DNA from: Parvibaculaceae bacterium
Lineage (GTDB): Bacteria > Pseudomonadota > Alphaproteobacteria > Parvibaculales > Parvibaculaceae
NCBI GenBank assembly: GCA_029209985.1
Contig: JARGNZ010000020.1
Coordinates: forward strand, 11,140-59,730
Direction: 5' to 3'
DNA: 48,591 bases
A model generated the notes under the pieces. It had not been told where the DNA came from. It did not search any database and saw only the letters and a program-made list of their open reading frames with translations. How positions within the stretch are numbered: the first letter of the stretch is position 1; each line of letters opens with the position of its first letter. A program made the translations under genes and the position numbers. Positions 17,240-26,030 of this stretch are shown here, piece by piece.

Positions 17240-17719
17240 TTAAATATCCTGACAAGCGGCACATAGGCCTTTGATCTCAATAACGAAAGAGTGAATTTGA
17301 AAGCCTCGTGCCTGTGACGCATTTTTGAGCGCTGAGGAGACAACTTTTTCGTCAATTTCTTGGGCTGTGCCGCAGGCGGTGCAGATAAGGAATTGTCCGT
17401 GATGCTGCCCGCCAACGTGGGCGCATCCTAGAAAAGCATTCTGAGATTCGATCTTGTGGATCAATCCATTTTCCTGCAAGAAATCCAACGCGCGATAAAT
17501 CGTCGGGGGCTTGGCCGCTTGGTGCGTTGTGGCCAATTGCTCCAAAAGGTCGTAAGCCCCAACAGGCTTATGGTTTTGCCAAATCAAGCCGAGCACTTGT
17601 TCCCGAATAGGGGTCAGGCGCACGTTGCGGCGTTCGCAAATCAGGCGAGCTTGTGCCAACGCATCATCAATACATAAAGAATGATCGTGTGGTTGAGCAG
17701 GGCTGTCTGTAAGCGGCAT
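17240..17719 (-). CDS. zur: Zinc uptake regulator Zur (Fur family)
   Basis: Fur-family zinc-dependent repressor of 159 residues. The winged-helix part includes RNVRLTPIREQVLGLIW (31-47) and PPTIYRALDFLQENGLIHKI (71-90). Structural zinc cysteines are Cys113 and Cys116 (CTAC) with Cys153 and Cys156 (CAAC). Cys99 and His101 in LGCAH, and nearby histidines, fit the regulatory zinc site of Zur. GGAG lies seven bases before the ATG. It heads the zur-znuC-znuB unit, and a Zur-like box at 17756-17770 lies just upstream, so it probably represses its own unit when zinc is plentiful. Confidence 0.92.
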   Translation of the reverse strand: MPLTDSPAQPHDHSLCIDDALAQARLICERRNVRLTPIREQVLGLIWQNHKPVGAYDLLEQLATTHQAAKPPTIYRALDFLQENGLIHKIESQNAFLGCAHVGGQHHGQFLICTACGTAQEIDEKVVSSALKNASQARGFQIHSFVIEIKGLCAACQDI

Positions 17720-17742
17720 GGTAAGGCTCCAAGGGGGCGGGC

Positions 17743-17776
17743 GGGCAATGAATATTGTTATATCATATCATTGCCC
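17743..17776. promoter_or_regulatory. zur: Zur-like box inside a 34-base inverted repeat
   Basis: The inner 15 bases, 17756-17770, read TGATATGATATAACA on the minus strand, agreeing at 12 of 14 positions with the recalled Zur box TGTTATA-N-TATAACA. Outside it, GGGCAATGA (17743-17751) and TCATTGCCC (17768-17776) form perfect 9-bp arms. The site lies 24 bases before the zur start. Confidence 0.7.
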
Positions 17777-17815
17777 CAGCGCCAGTCTTCAAGCCCAATT
17801 CTCTTCGGAACCAGC

Positions 17816-18433
17816 CTAGCCCGCAGCGAGAATTGCGGCTTCAACCTGTCCAAGGCGTTCTTTGCCAAAGAAAAGCTCTTCGCCAACGTAAAAACTTGGA
17901 ATGCCAAACGCGCCCCGGTCCGCAGCCGCCTGTGTGTTGTTCATCAGCTTTGCTTTGACTTCCGGGTTCTGGGTTTCACTCAAAAGCGCTTGTCCGTCCA
18001 AACCTGCAGTATTTAGAACCTGCAGCACCACTTCTGGATCGCCCATATTTTGGTTATCTTCCCACATGGCTTTCACGACAACATCAATATATTTGTCTTT
18101 CACACCAGCGTTTTCAGCGGCAATCAAACCACGCATAATCAGCAAAGTATTGATTGGAAAATTTTCGTTGAAGGTGAATTTGCTCAACTTGTGTTCAGCG
18201 ATAAACCGCTTCGTTTCCAATTGCTCATAAGCCATTTTATTTGGAATGCCGCCAAAGGCGATCATCGGCGCTTGGTTGCCGGTGAGGTTGAACAATCCCC
18301 CCAGAAGGGTTGGCACATAGTGAAACGTCGTGCCTGTGCGTTCCGCAATTTTGGGCAGAACCTTGTGGCAGAGATAAGCATTCGGGCTGGCAAAATCGAA
18401 AATGAAATCCACTTGGGGCATGTTGAGATCCAT
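17816..18433 (-). CDS. 2-hydroxychromene-2-carboxylate isomerase family (DsbA-like) protein
   Basis: Thioredoxin-fold protein of the kappa-class GST-like isomerase family, 205 residues. The active-site serine is Ser16 in FDFASPNAYL (12-21), and the cis-proline loop is GAFGIPSFYVGEELFFG near residue 175. In naphthalene degraders the family isomerises 2-hydroxychromene-2-carboxylate using glutathione; many homologues act elsewhere and are uncharacterised. No other naphthalene genes are nearby, so the substrate is unknown. No clear ribosome site precedes the ATG at 18433; an ATG at 18421 is an alternative. Confidence 0.85.
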   Translation of the reverse strand: MDLNMPQVDFIFDFASPNAYLCHKVLPKIAERTGTTFHYVPTLLGGLFNLTGNQAPMIAFGGIPNKMAYEQLETKRFIAEHKLSKFTFNENFPINTLLIMRGLIAAENAGVKDKYIDVVVKAMWEDNQNMGDPEVVLQVLNTAGLDGQALLSETQNPEVKAKLMNNTQAAADRGAFGIPSFYVGEELFFGKERLGQVEAAILAAG

Positions 18434-18594
18434 AGGTTAGGTGTGAAGCCGGTGCTGACATGTCTGGTCAAGTCGAGGCGCATCAATTGGGTATCATTGT
18501 TAGTTCCTAATTAGAACCCGGTCAACCCTGAGGTCGTCTAGTGTCGGTCGTGCGCAAGATTGACTTGAAAGAAGGCCTTGCCGTAGGTTGAGCC

Positions 18595-19362
18595 ATGTGC
18601 GGTCGCTTTTCCATAACCTCCCCTCCCGAAGAAATGCGGACGTTGTTTAACTATGTTGAGCAACCCAATTTTCCCCCACGCTACAACATTGCGCCAACCC
18701 AGCCAGTGCCAATTGTGCGCATGGAAAACGGACAGCGTCATTTTGCCTTGGTGCGGTGGGGGCTGGTGCCCGGTTGGCAAAAGGAAGCGCCAAAGTCTCT
18801 GCTCTTTAATGCCCGCGCCGAAACCATCAACCAAAAACCTTCTTTCCGAGGGGCTTTTCGCCATCGCAGGGCATTGCTCCCGGCAGATGGGTTTTACGAA
18901 TGGAAAACTGTTGGACGAGGGGAGGACGCATTTAAGCAACCTTATTATGTCCGTAGGCGTGACCAGCAGCCCTTTGCGATGGCGGCCATTTGGGAAGATT
19001 GGTTGGCCGCAGATGGCAGCGAAACTGAAACCTGCGCCATCATCACAACACGGACCAATGATACCCTGAGGCCCTTACATGCGCGGATGCCGGTCATATT
19101 GGCACCAGAAGATTGGGAGCAATGGCTGGCAAGCGACGGCACCACGACTCATGCCGCTGAAGATCTATTACGCCCGGCCCCTGAAAGCCTCCTTGAGCTT
19201 TTTCCCGTCGATAGAGGCGTCAATAAAGCCACCGCTGACCATGCAGGCCTCAATGACCCTTTGCCCGATGAGGGCGGAATGTCATCGTCTCCCGCCAAAG
19301 CCGGGAGCAAACAAAAATCTGATAACAGGAAAGTGAGCAAAGACCAATTTGACCTCTTTTAG
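18595..19362 (+). CDS. yedK: SOS-response-associated abasic-site protein YedK/HMCES
   Basis: Protein of 255 residues that forms a stable thiazolidine crosslink with abasic sites in single-stranded DNA through its N-terminal cysteine, protecting replication. Cys2 (after removal of Met1), Asn31 in RYNIAPTQ, Glu102 in GFYEW and His162 in LHARMPV are the expected active-site residues. The C-terminus ends in QFDLF (251-255), after a low-complexity linker of about 25 residues. This resembles a beta-clamp-binding motif and would tether the protein to the replisome. A weak AGG-containing site precedes the ATG. It stands as a single gene. Confidence 0.93.
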   Translation: MCGRFSITSPPEEMRTLFNYVEQPNFPPRYNIAPTQPVPIVRMENGQRHFALVRWGLVPGWQKEAPKSLLFNARAETINQKPSFRGAFRHRRALLPADGFYEWKTVGRGEDAFKQPYYVRRRDQQPFAMAAIWEDWLAADGSETETCAIITTRTNDTLRPLHARMPVILAPEDWEQWLASDGTTTHAAEDLLRPAPESLLELFPVDRGVNKATADHAGLNDPLPDEGGMSSSPAKAGSKQKSDNRKVSKDQFDLF

Positions 19363-19524
19363 CGAAAATTCAACGATTTTGCGCGGAGGAGAGCCAATTT
19401 GGCCGACTTGAAAGATTATTTGGCACAGAAATGTTCTGGCTATGCTCTATACTGTGAATCGGTTCTATTGAGCTGCCCTGATGAAATGCTCGGCCGAGCT
19501 GTTGCAGGGATTTGAGGACATGAA

Positions 19525-20880
19525 ATGTTAGCCGATTCAATCATTCTGCTGGTGATGTTTGCACTGAATGGATTTTTCTCCCTGTCAGAAATGGCCGTGG
19601 TGTCTTCCCGGCGTAATCGCCTGCAAGTCATGTTGTCTAAGGCGCGCGATAATGGATCGCCCACCAGCGGCATCGAGACAGCGTTACGGTTGCAGGCCGA
19701 ACCCGGTCGTTTTCTATCAGCGGTTCAAGTTGGCATTACATTGATCGGCGTTTTAGCGGGTGCCTTCGGTGGGGCCACTTTGTCTGCTCCGCTTGCGGAA
19801 GTCATGATTGAGGTCCCAACCATTGGCCCCTATGCAGCACAAGGGTCTTTCGTTTTTGTTGTTGTCGTCATTACCTATCTTTCCCTCATCATTGGGGAGC
19901 TGGTCCCGAAGCGTATTGCATTGTCAAACCCAGAAGCGATCGCGACTTTCATTGCGCGGCCGATGAATGCTTTTGCCAAAGCCCTCTCGCCGGTTGTCAC
20001 CTTGGTCAATAAATCGACGGAAGGCGTGCTGTCGATTTATGGTTTCACTGGTGCGAATGTGCAGAAAGTAACAGAAGACGAAATCCGTCATTTGATTTCT
20101 GAAGGGGCAGCGTCTGGGGCCATTGAACAAGCTGAAGGGGAAATTGCCAATCGGGTGTTGAAGTTGGGGGACATGCGGATCAGCGAAATCATGACCCCGC
20201 GTATCAATATGGTGTGGTTAGATCGCGATGCCCCGATCGGCGAAACCCGCGAAATCATTTTCCTCACCCAAAACATGCGTTATCCCGTGCGGTGCCGTGA
20301 TACAGGCCGGGCAATTGGCATGGTGCGGATTGAAGACCTCTTTGTCGAAACAATGGACGCTGAGTCTATTTTTGAAAAAATGGTGGAACCCCTTTTCATT
20401 CCCCGCACAAGCTCCGTATTGAAGGCCATGTCGGTGCTTCAATCAGAGAACAAATTTATGGCGTTTGTCATTGATGAATACGGCGAAATTGACGGCACCG
20501 TTTCCATGTCGGAAATCTTCTTTGCCATCATTGGGGATGTCAGCGCCCATGCGCGGGCCGTCAACCCCGCCATTTTGAAACGGGAAGATGGCTCGTACCT
20601 GATTGATGGCGTTGTCTCCGTTGAAGAAGTGCGCCGCCTTCTTAAATTGAAAAACCTACCCGGCCACAGCTCCGGCGAAGTCAACACATTGGCCGGGGTG
20701 ATGTTGCATTCCTTTGACCGCCTCCCCAATGAAGGCGACTATTTTGCATGGAATGGCTATCGCTTCGAGGTGATAGATATGGATGGGCCACGCATCGATA
20801 AGGTGATGGTCGTCCCCGCACAGAACTTGCCCATTGGTGCTTTCTTGAGTGGGGCCGAAACAGGCCGGGCTGCCGAATAG
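19525..20880 (+). CDS. CNNM/CorC-type transporter-associated protein (hemolysin family)
   Basis: Membrane protein of 451 residues with a DUF21/CNNM transmembrane domain (about 1-150, including GFFSLSEMAVVSSRR and ITYLSLIIGELVPKRIAL), two CBS domains (about 210-335, with MTPRINMVWLD and FVIDEYGEIDGTVSMSEI) and a C-terminal CorC/HlyC domain. The family is linked with magnesium or cobalt efflux and adenosine-nucleotide sensing; the hemolysin name is historical. Its stop at 20880 is followed one base later by the stop of the convergent FAD oxidase gene. Confidence 0.88.
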   Translation: MLADSIILLVMFALNGFFSLSEMAVVSSRRNRLQVMLSKARDNGSPTSGIETALRLQAEPGRFLSAVQVGITLIGVLAGAFGGATLSAPLAEVMIEVPTIGPYAAQGSFVFVVVVITYLSLIIGELVPKRIALSNPEAIATFIARPMNAFAKALSPVVTLVNKSTEGVLSIYGFTGANVQKVTEDEIRHLISEGAASGAIEQAEGEIANRVLKLGDMRISEIMTPRINMVWLDRDAPIGETREIIFLTQNMRYPVRCRDTGRAIGMVRIEDLFVETMDAESIFEKMVEPLFIPRTSSVLKAMSVLQSENKFMAFVIDEYGEIDGTVSMSEIFFAIIGDVSAHARAVNPAILKREDGSYLIDGVVSVEEVRRLLKLKNLPGHSSGEVNTLAGVMLHSFDRLPNEGDYFAWNGYRFEVIDMDGPRIDKVMVVPAQNLPIGAFLSGAETGRAAE

Positions 20881-20881
20881 G

Positions 20882-22294
20882 TCAGATAATTTTTCCCGGA
20901 TTGAGCAGTCCCTTCGGATCGAGTGCGTGTTTGACGCTTCTCATCATCTCCATTTCGATCGGAGACTTAATCTGTGCCAGCTCATCGCGCTTGAGTTGGC
21001 CAATGCCATGTTCCGCACTGATCGATCCATTGAGGGAGAGGGCAATCCCATGCACAATGTCGTTAAACTCTCCCCACAAAGCTAAATAATCCTGCGTGTC
21101 CATATCAACCGGTTGGCTCAAGTTGAAATGCACATTGCCATCGCCGATATGGCCAAATGGCACCGGGCGGATGCCGGGTAGGCGACGAAGAACTGCCTGC
21201 GTCGCTTGTTCAATAAAAGTGCCCATCGCCGAAACCGGAACCGATATATCATGTTTGATGCTGCCGCCTTCCCGGCGCTGCACATCTGACAGGCTTTCGC
21301 GGAGGGCCCAAAAATCAGCACGCTGAGTGTCTGATTGTGCGACAGCGCCGTCCAGCACAAGTGCCTGTTCTATCCCTTGGGACAGAAGGGTGCCAAGTAA
21401 TTCATCTAAGACGGATTGAGTGCCCCCGGATGAAAGTTCAATCAAAACATACCACGCATGGGCCTGCGTGAGCGGATCCCGCGCCCCCTCTAAATGGCGG
21501 GTCACAAACTCAAGTCCAATCCGAGGCACCAATTCAAACCCCGTCACTTGCCCCCCAGATGCGGCCTCTGCTTGGCGCAGCAGGTGCACAGCCGCCTCAA
21601 CCGAAGGCACGGCCACAAAGGCGGTGGCTTGTGCTTTTGGCAGGGCAAACAGCTTCAGCGTTGCGGCGGTAATAATGCCGAGTGTACCTTCCGAGCCTAA
21701 AAAGAGATGCTTGAGGTCGTAGCCCGTATTGTCTTTGCGCAGGCCGCCAAGACTCGACCAAATGTCACCAGAGGCCAGCACAACTTCAAGGCCCAGCACC
21801 AAATCGCGGGCATTGCCGTAGCGCAGCACCTGCGTCCCGCCCGCGTTGGAGGCAAGATTGCCCCCAATTTGGCAGGTCCCCTCTGAGGCAAGGGAAAGAG
21901 GGAAGAGCCGCTCCATCTCCAATGCCCAATGTTGAACAGCATGGAGCGTGGCCCCGGCCTCAACGGTCATCGTATTGTTCGCCGCATCACGGGTGCGCAC
22001 TTGGTTCAGCCGACCTAAGGTGAGGAGCAGGCACGCATCATCCATGGGAATTTGCCCGCCCACGAGTCCTGTATTGCCCCCTTGCGGCACAACCTTTGCG
22101 CCGTGTTGTGTCGCAATTCTCATCACCGCTTGCACTTGCGCACTGTCTGCAGGACGCAGCATCGCCAAGGCTTTGCCCTGATACAAGCCACGCCGTTCAA
22201 CTAAATGTGGTGCAAGCTGTTCAGGTTCCGTCACCACATAGGCGTCCCCAAGTGCTGCGCGTAAATCTGCTAAAAGGGCGTCTTTATTCATCAT
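20882..22294 (-). CDS. FAD-linked D-2-hydroxyacid dehydrogenase (GlcD/D2HGDH type)
   Basis: Flavoenzyme of 470 residues of the vanillyl-alcohol-oxidase fold. The FAD-binding half contains VPQGGNTGLVGGQIP (69-83) and SEGTCQIGGNLASNAGGTQV (137-156). The C-terminal half has the metal and substrate motif HIGDGNVHFN, then SAEHGIGQLKRDEL, and ends NPGKII, as in D-2-hydroxyglutarate and D-lactate dehydrogenases. It oxidises a D-2-hydroxyacid, passing electrons to a quinone carrier or ETF. Its ATG overlaps the upstream serine-hydrolase stop as ATGA, with AGGAT before it, so translation is probably coupled. Confidence 0.85.
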   Translation of the reverse strand: MMNKDALLADLRAALGDAYVVTEPEQLAPHLVERRGLYQGKALAMLRPADSAQVQAVMRIATQHGAKVVPQGGNTGLVGGQIPMDDACLLLTLGRLNQVRTRDAANNTMTVEAGATLHAVQHWALEMERLFPLSLASEGTCQIGGNLASNAGGTQVLRYGNARDLVLGLEVVLASGDIWSSLGGLRKDNTGYDLKHLFLGSEGTLGIITAATLKLFALPKAQATAFVAVPSVEAAVHLLRQAEAASGGQVTGFELVPRIGLEFVTRHLEGARDPLTQAHAWYVLIELSSGGTQSVLDELLGTLLSQGIEQALVLDGAVAQSDTQRADFWALRESLSDVQRREGGSIKHDISVPVSAMGTFIEQATQAVLRRLPGIRPVPFGHIGDGNVHFNLSQPVDMDTQDYLALWGEFNDIVHGIALSLNGSISAEHGIGQLKRDELAQIKSPIEMEMMRSVKHALDPKGLLNPGKII

Positions 22295-23688
22295 CCATCC
22301 TGCCGTCTATAAGCTTGCACATTGGTATGAAGCACGCTGGGGCGCGTGTCGCCGTCCAATTTTAAGAAATGATAGGTCGCCGGTTCGCTCTGCCCGGGTT
22401 TCTGCGTCATGAACAAATCCTCGCGCACGGGCACAAGGCGAAGCGGTTCCCCCGGTGCCAACAGCGCAAAACCCGGTGCCGGCACATGCGTCACCTCAAG
22501 CGCCCCCTCTGTCGCCGTTACGGTCAGTGTCTCCGACGACTTGCCGTAGGTGCCGCAAAGTGCTGAAAGGTCAGGGGTGCAGTGTGGGTCTGGTTGAAGC
22601 GGTGGGGGAGGGGCAACACCGCATAGCGGTGGAAAGACGTGGTTCAACAATTTCCGCACCATGCCTTTGCCGTCACCACCATTGGTCAACAGCACAAAAA
22701 TAGTGCCCGATGGCTCATGCACCCGCAGCCAAGAAGCCTGCCCAATCGTGGCCCCGTCATGGCCCCATATATCTGGGTTTTGCGCCCAACCAGAAGTGCC
22801 CCAACTCCATTTCATAAACCCAAGGCCCAGCGCCTCCACACGTAAATCTGCCGGACAGGCAACCCGGACCTTTTGCATCTCCCGTGCACTGGCTTCTGAA
22901 AGAAGGCGCGTGCCATCCGAGCCCACCCCTAAAGCCAAATGCATACGTGCAAAGCTCACAACATCTTCCGCCCGCGCCATGGGGTAGGACCCCGCTGCGG
23001 CATTTGCCGGAGAGAGAAACGCCACAGGGCTGACCATCATTGTCTCGGCGCTTGTGCCTAAATGCCCAATCGTTGTGGCATACCGCATGGCTTGTTCCGG
23101 CAATGTCGAAAAGCTTTTGGTGCCAAGTCCCCGGATTAAGAACGTCCGTAGGGCTTTGTCCCACCCAAGTCCGCTGACCTGTTCAATCATCCGCGCCACA
23201 ACCACAAATGCGGCATTGGCATAGGAAAAGGGCGCGCCGTCGGGGGCTGTAAAAGGTAAAACAGACGGTGCGTCTGCCATGCCCGCCACGAATCGCGCAA
23301 ACCTGTCGTCACCACGTCCCGCATCAATATGCAGGTCGCCGTCCATCCCGCTGGTGTGGGAGAGCAAATGCGCTAACGTGATTTGATCTGACGCGTCTTT
23401 GTTGTTCAGCCGAAAATCAGGCAGAATATCAACGACGGGCTGGTCAAGCTGTAACAGCCCTTTGTCGACCATCTGCATCGCCAGCGTGGCGGTATAAAGT
23501 TTGGTGATGGACCCAATTTGAAACAACGTGTCCGCTGTAACAGGCAACCCACTATTGAGGTTGGCCACGCCCCCATGCACAATTTGGCAACGGTCCCCCT
23601 GTGCCACTGCCAACACCGCGCCGGGCACATGGTGCTGCTCGATCAAATCCGTAAGGCTTTCTGCGAGCCCTTTAATCAACTCTGGCAT
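22291..23688 (-). CDS. Class C beta-lactamase-like serine hydrolase
   Basis: Penicillin-binding-protein fold hydrolase of 465 residues. The nucleophile motif is SITK (Ser60, Lys63), the second motif YAN (156-158), and the third HDG (310-312) replaces the KTG of true beta-lactamases, as in esterases and D-aminopeptidases of this family. There is no clear signal peptide, so it may be cytoplasmic. About 100 C-terminal residues form an extra small beta domain. It is translationally coupled to a D-2-hydroxyacid oxidase gene, which might suggest that it releases a hydroxyacid from an ester or lactone. That link is an inference from gene order. Confidence 0.82.
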   Translation of the reverse strand: MPELIKGLAESLTDLIEQHHVPGAVLAVAQGDRCQIVHGGVANLNSGLPVTADTLFQIGSITKLYTATLAMQMVDKGLLQLDQPVVDILPDFRLNNKDASDQITLAHLLSHTSGMDGDLHIDAGRGDDRFARFVAGMADAPSVLPFTAPDGAPFSYANAAFVVVARMIEQVSGLGWDKALRTFLIRGLGTKSFSTLPEQAMRYATTIGHLGTSAETMMVSPVAFLSPANAAAGSYPMARAEDVVSFARMHLALGVGSDGTRLLSEASAREMQKVRVACPADLRVEALGLGFMKWSWGTSGWAQNPDIWGHDGATIGQASWLRVHEPSGTIFVLLTNGGDGKGMVRKLLNHVFPPLCGVAPPPPLQPDPHCTPDLSALCGTYGKSSETLTVTATEGALEVTHVPAPGFALLAPGEPLRLVPVREDLFMTQKPGQSEPATYHFLKLDGDTRPSVLHTNVQAYRRQDG

Positions 23689-23762
23689 TTTTGCGCCGTC
23701 CTCCCTAATCTCTCGTCAACCCTTGGAACCATCCTTAGCCCCCCCTTAGAAAAGAGACGGCC

Positions 23763-24644
23763 ATGACTTCTCCAGCCAGCATCGACACAATCAACCATAT
23801 CATGATTGCCGTGAAAGACCTTGCACAGGCAGAAGAAGAATATACCAAATTATTGGGGCGTGTCCCGTCGTGGCGGGCAACGCACGAAGGTATGGGTATC
23901 ACGCATATCATTTACCGCCTCGCCAATACCTATTTAGAGCTGATGACACCGCAAGGGGTGGGAGGTTTTGGGGAGAAAATCCAAACCCATTTGGACGAAA
24001 AAGGCGAAGGCATTTTTGGACTGGCTTTCGGCACCAACGATGTCGCCGGTGTGGCGTCTCGGTTGCAGGAAAAGGGCTTAACCGCAAGCGCACCTGCCCA
24101 ACGGGCGGGCACCAGTGATGAGGGGCTAGAGCGTACGTGGCATAATAGTTATCTGCCACAAGAAGAAACCCGAGGGCTTTTCTTGTTCATCACCCAGCCG
24201 GAAGACCGCTTGGCCATTCCCTATTCCCCGGTCGCCCCCGGTGTGTCAGGCCGCGCAGCAGTGGAAGCCATTGATCACATCGTTATCAATACCGCAGAGC
24301 CTGACGCCGCTATTTCTTTTTTCCGGGATGAGTTGGGCTTGCGTCTGGCGTTGGATCAAACAATTGAAAAATGGGATGTGCGCCAGCTCTTTTTCCGGGT
24401 TGGCAATGTCACCCTAGAAATTGTCACGCCGCAGAAGAAAAAACGCAGCTCCCACGAAGATGATTTCTTCTGGGGCTATGCCTTGTTATGCCCAGACATT
24501 CAGGCCCATAGCGCACGCTTCAGCGCAGAGGGAGGCACGGTCTCCGATGTGCGTTCAGGTCGCAAACCCGGCACTCTCGTGGCAACTGTAAAAAGTGGCA
24601 CCCTCAATATCCCCACTTTGTTGATCGGCACACAAAACGTCTAA
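23763..24644 (+). CDS. VOC family protein with two glyoxalase-like domains
   Basis: Protein of 293 residues made of two vicinal-oxygen-chelate modules. The first starts INHIMIAVKDLAQAEEEYTK (residue 10) and includes LANTYLELMTP; the second starts AIDHIVINTAEPDAAISFF (about residue 172) and includes VGNVTLEIVTP. The His and Glu residues of these strands could bind one divalent metal per half. Similar proteins are annotated as dioxygenases or lactoylglutathione-lyase-like. The substrate is unknown. It is divergent from the serine hydrolase gene and convergent with the Sua5 gene, seven bases from stop to stop. Confidence 0.8.
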   Translation: MTSPASIDTINHIMIAVKDLAQAEEEYTKLLGRVPSWRATHEGMGITHIIYRLANTYLELMTPQGVGGFGEKIQTHLDEKGEGIFGLAFGTNDVAGVASRLQEKGLTASAPAQRAGTSDEGLERTWHNSYLPQEETRGLFLFITQPEDRLAIPYSPVAPGVSGRAAVEAIDHIVINTAEPDAAISFFRDELGLRLALDQTIEKWDVRQLFFRVGNVTLEIVTPQKKKRSSHEDDFFWGYALLCPDIQAHSARFSAEGGTVSDVRSGRKPGTLVATVKSGTLNIPTLLIGTQNV

Positions 24645-24651
24645 CGCTCAA

Positions 24652-25650
24652 TTAGGGACGTGGGGCGGCGGCGCGTGTGAGGCGGTCATTGATTGCGGTC
24701 CCCAGTCCATCCATTGGAATGGGCATTACAGTAATGCGCTTGCCGTGGGCCACCGCGTCAAGCAACCGCAACATAGAAAATAAATGAGCCGCCGCTTCGC
24801 GCAAATTACCAGAGGGGCTTAAATTCAAGCTCCCCTTGGGCAGCGGGCAAGGTTCCGCTCCAAAGGCCAACACCACATCGTTTTCATCAAACTGGGTTGC
24901 ATTCAAAACAATTGGTGCGTCCGGTGCATAATGGCTGGCCAATTGCCCCGGTGAAGATCGCCCTTGGGTGCTGTCGTCGTTGGGCGTATGGGGCGCGGCT
25001 TTGGCAAGCGCATATCCCAACACGGCTTCCACATCTTCACCCGGCACCGCACCGGGCCGCAGCAAGGTTGCCGGGCCATCAAGTGGCAGCCCAATCACCG
25101 TGGATTCAAGCCCAATCGCGCATTCCCCGCCATCCAACACCATCGCAAGGTGCCCATGGCCCGTGCCCAAAGACGCCGCAACATGCGTCGCCTGCGTCGG
25201 ACTTAGCTTCCCTGAAGCATTGGCTGAGGGGGCCGCTAACGGACCCGCCCGCTCCAAAAGCGCGTGCGCAACAGGATGGGCAGGACATCGCACCGCCATC
25301 GTATCAAGCCCCGCGCTCACCAATAAGGAAATGGGCGTGTCTGGACGGCGGGGCAGGACCAACGTCAGCCCCCCCGGCCAAAAGGTATCGGCTAAGAGGC
25401 TGGCCCGTTCATCAAAAACAGTATGTTGCGCCGCTGTGGCGCTGTCGGGCACGTGCACGATGAGCGGATTAAAATGCGGGCGCCCCTTGGCTTCAAAAAT
25501 GGCGGCAACTGCCTCATCTATCATTGCCGACGCGCCCAGCCCATAAACCGTTTCCGTTGGAAAAGCGACAAGCCGCCCAGATGCAAGCGCCGCGCTGGCC
25601 TTGTCCAACGCATCGGGAAGGGGCTGAAGAATGTCTGCTTGCTCTGTCAT
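24652..25650 (-). CDS. L-threonylcarbamoyladenylate synthase (Sua5/YwlC)
   Basis: Enzyme that makes threonylcarbamoyl-AMP from threonine, bicarbonate and ATP, the first step of t6A37 formation in tRNAs reading ANN codons. The 332-residue protein has the YrdC domain (about 10-200) with FPTETVYGLGASA (29-41), KGRPHFNPLIVHV and PSANASGKLSPT, then a C-terminal Sua5 extension beginning after SSPGQLASHYAPDAP. That extension separates it from short TsaC forms. The frame reaches back to a GTG at 25689, but MTEQADILQP at 25650 fits the family start better; the ribosome site is weak. Confidence 0.92.
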   Translation of the reverse strand: MTEQADILQPLPDALDKASAALASGRLVAFPTETVYGLGASAMIDEAVAAIFEAKGRPHFNPLIVHVPDSATAAQHTVFDERASLLADTFWPGGLTLVLPRRPDTPISLLVSAGLDTMAVRCPAHPVAHALLERAGPLAAPSANASGKLSPTQATHVAASLGTGHGHLAMVLDGGECAIGLESTVIGLPLDGPATLLRPGAVPGEDVEAVLGYALAKAAPHTPNDDSTQGRSSPGQLASHYAPDAPIVLNATQFDENDVVLAFGAEPCPLPKGSLNLSPSGNLREAAAHLFSMLRLLDAVAHGKRITVMPIPMDGLGTAINDRLTRAAAPRP

Positions 25651-26030
25651 AGAAGGACCGCAATCAATGATGCGGGGCAAAGCCCGCACAGGGGATGAAA
25701 TTGAATGCGGCTATTGATAAAGCCCAGCTCAAGAAACGCAAGCTGCTTAAACCCGCAGAGGGCATTCTTACAGCGAATGAATGCTGATGGATTCCATTAA
25801 TTGAGGCAAAAGAGGGCAAGGTATCAGGCTGATTTCAAATTTTCCGTGAATACGTGTTCAACCCGTCAGATCGGCGAATTACGTCGTTTGAGAACGTAAA
25901 TTCCATGGGTGACAAAGTCAGTGTCTTGTCTTTCCAAATTTCTGCCATAAAACATGAGAGACCGTTGGCCGCGCGGGCAAAACTCTGCGCGATCCAGCAC
26001 ATATTAAAACCAATCATGTGGAGACTACCC
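25651..26030. promoter_or_regulatory. Divergent intergenic region between Sua5 and acyl-CoA dehydrogenase genes
   Basis: 380 bases with no supported gene, although the dehydrogenase frame stays open back to 25854. At 25879-25899 TTACGT and ACGTAA form 6-bp arms around nine bases; adding GAATT and AATTC on the outside gives a longer imperfect inverted repeat (25876-25902). A small TGAC-AAA-GTCA palindrome follows at 25910-25920. These could be operator sites for the dehydrogenase gene. Confidence 0.4.

Noticed and set aside
22291-23688. Beta-lactamase resistance gene
   Set aside because: The third motif is HDG instead of KTG and there is no clear signal peptide, which fits esterase or peptidase-like members.
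24968-25546. Plus-strand 192-codon open frame
   Set aside because: Antisense to the Sua5 gene; Ala, Ser and Pro-rich composition is a by-product of that gene's codon use.
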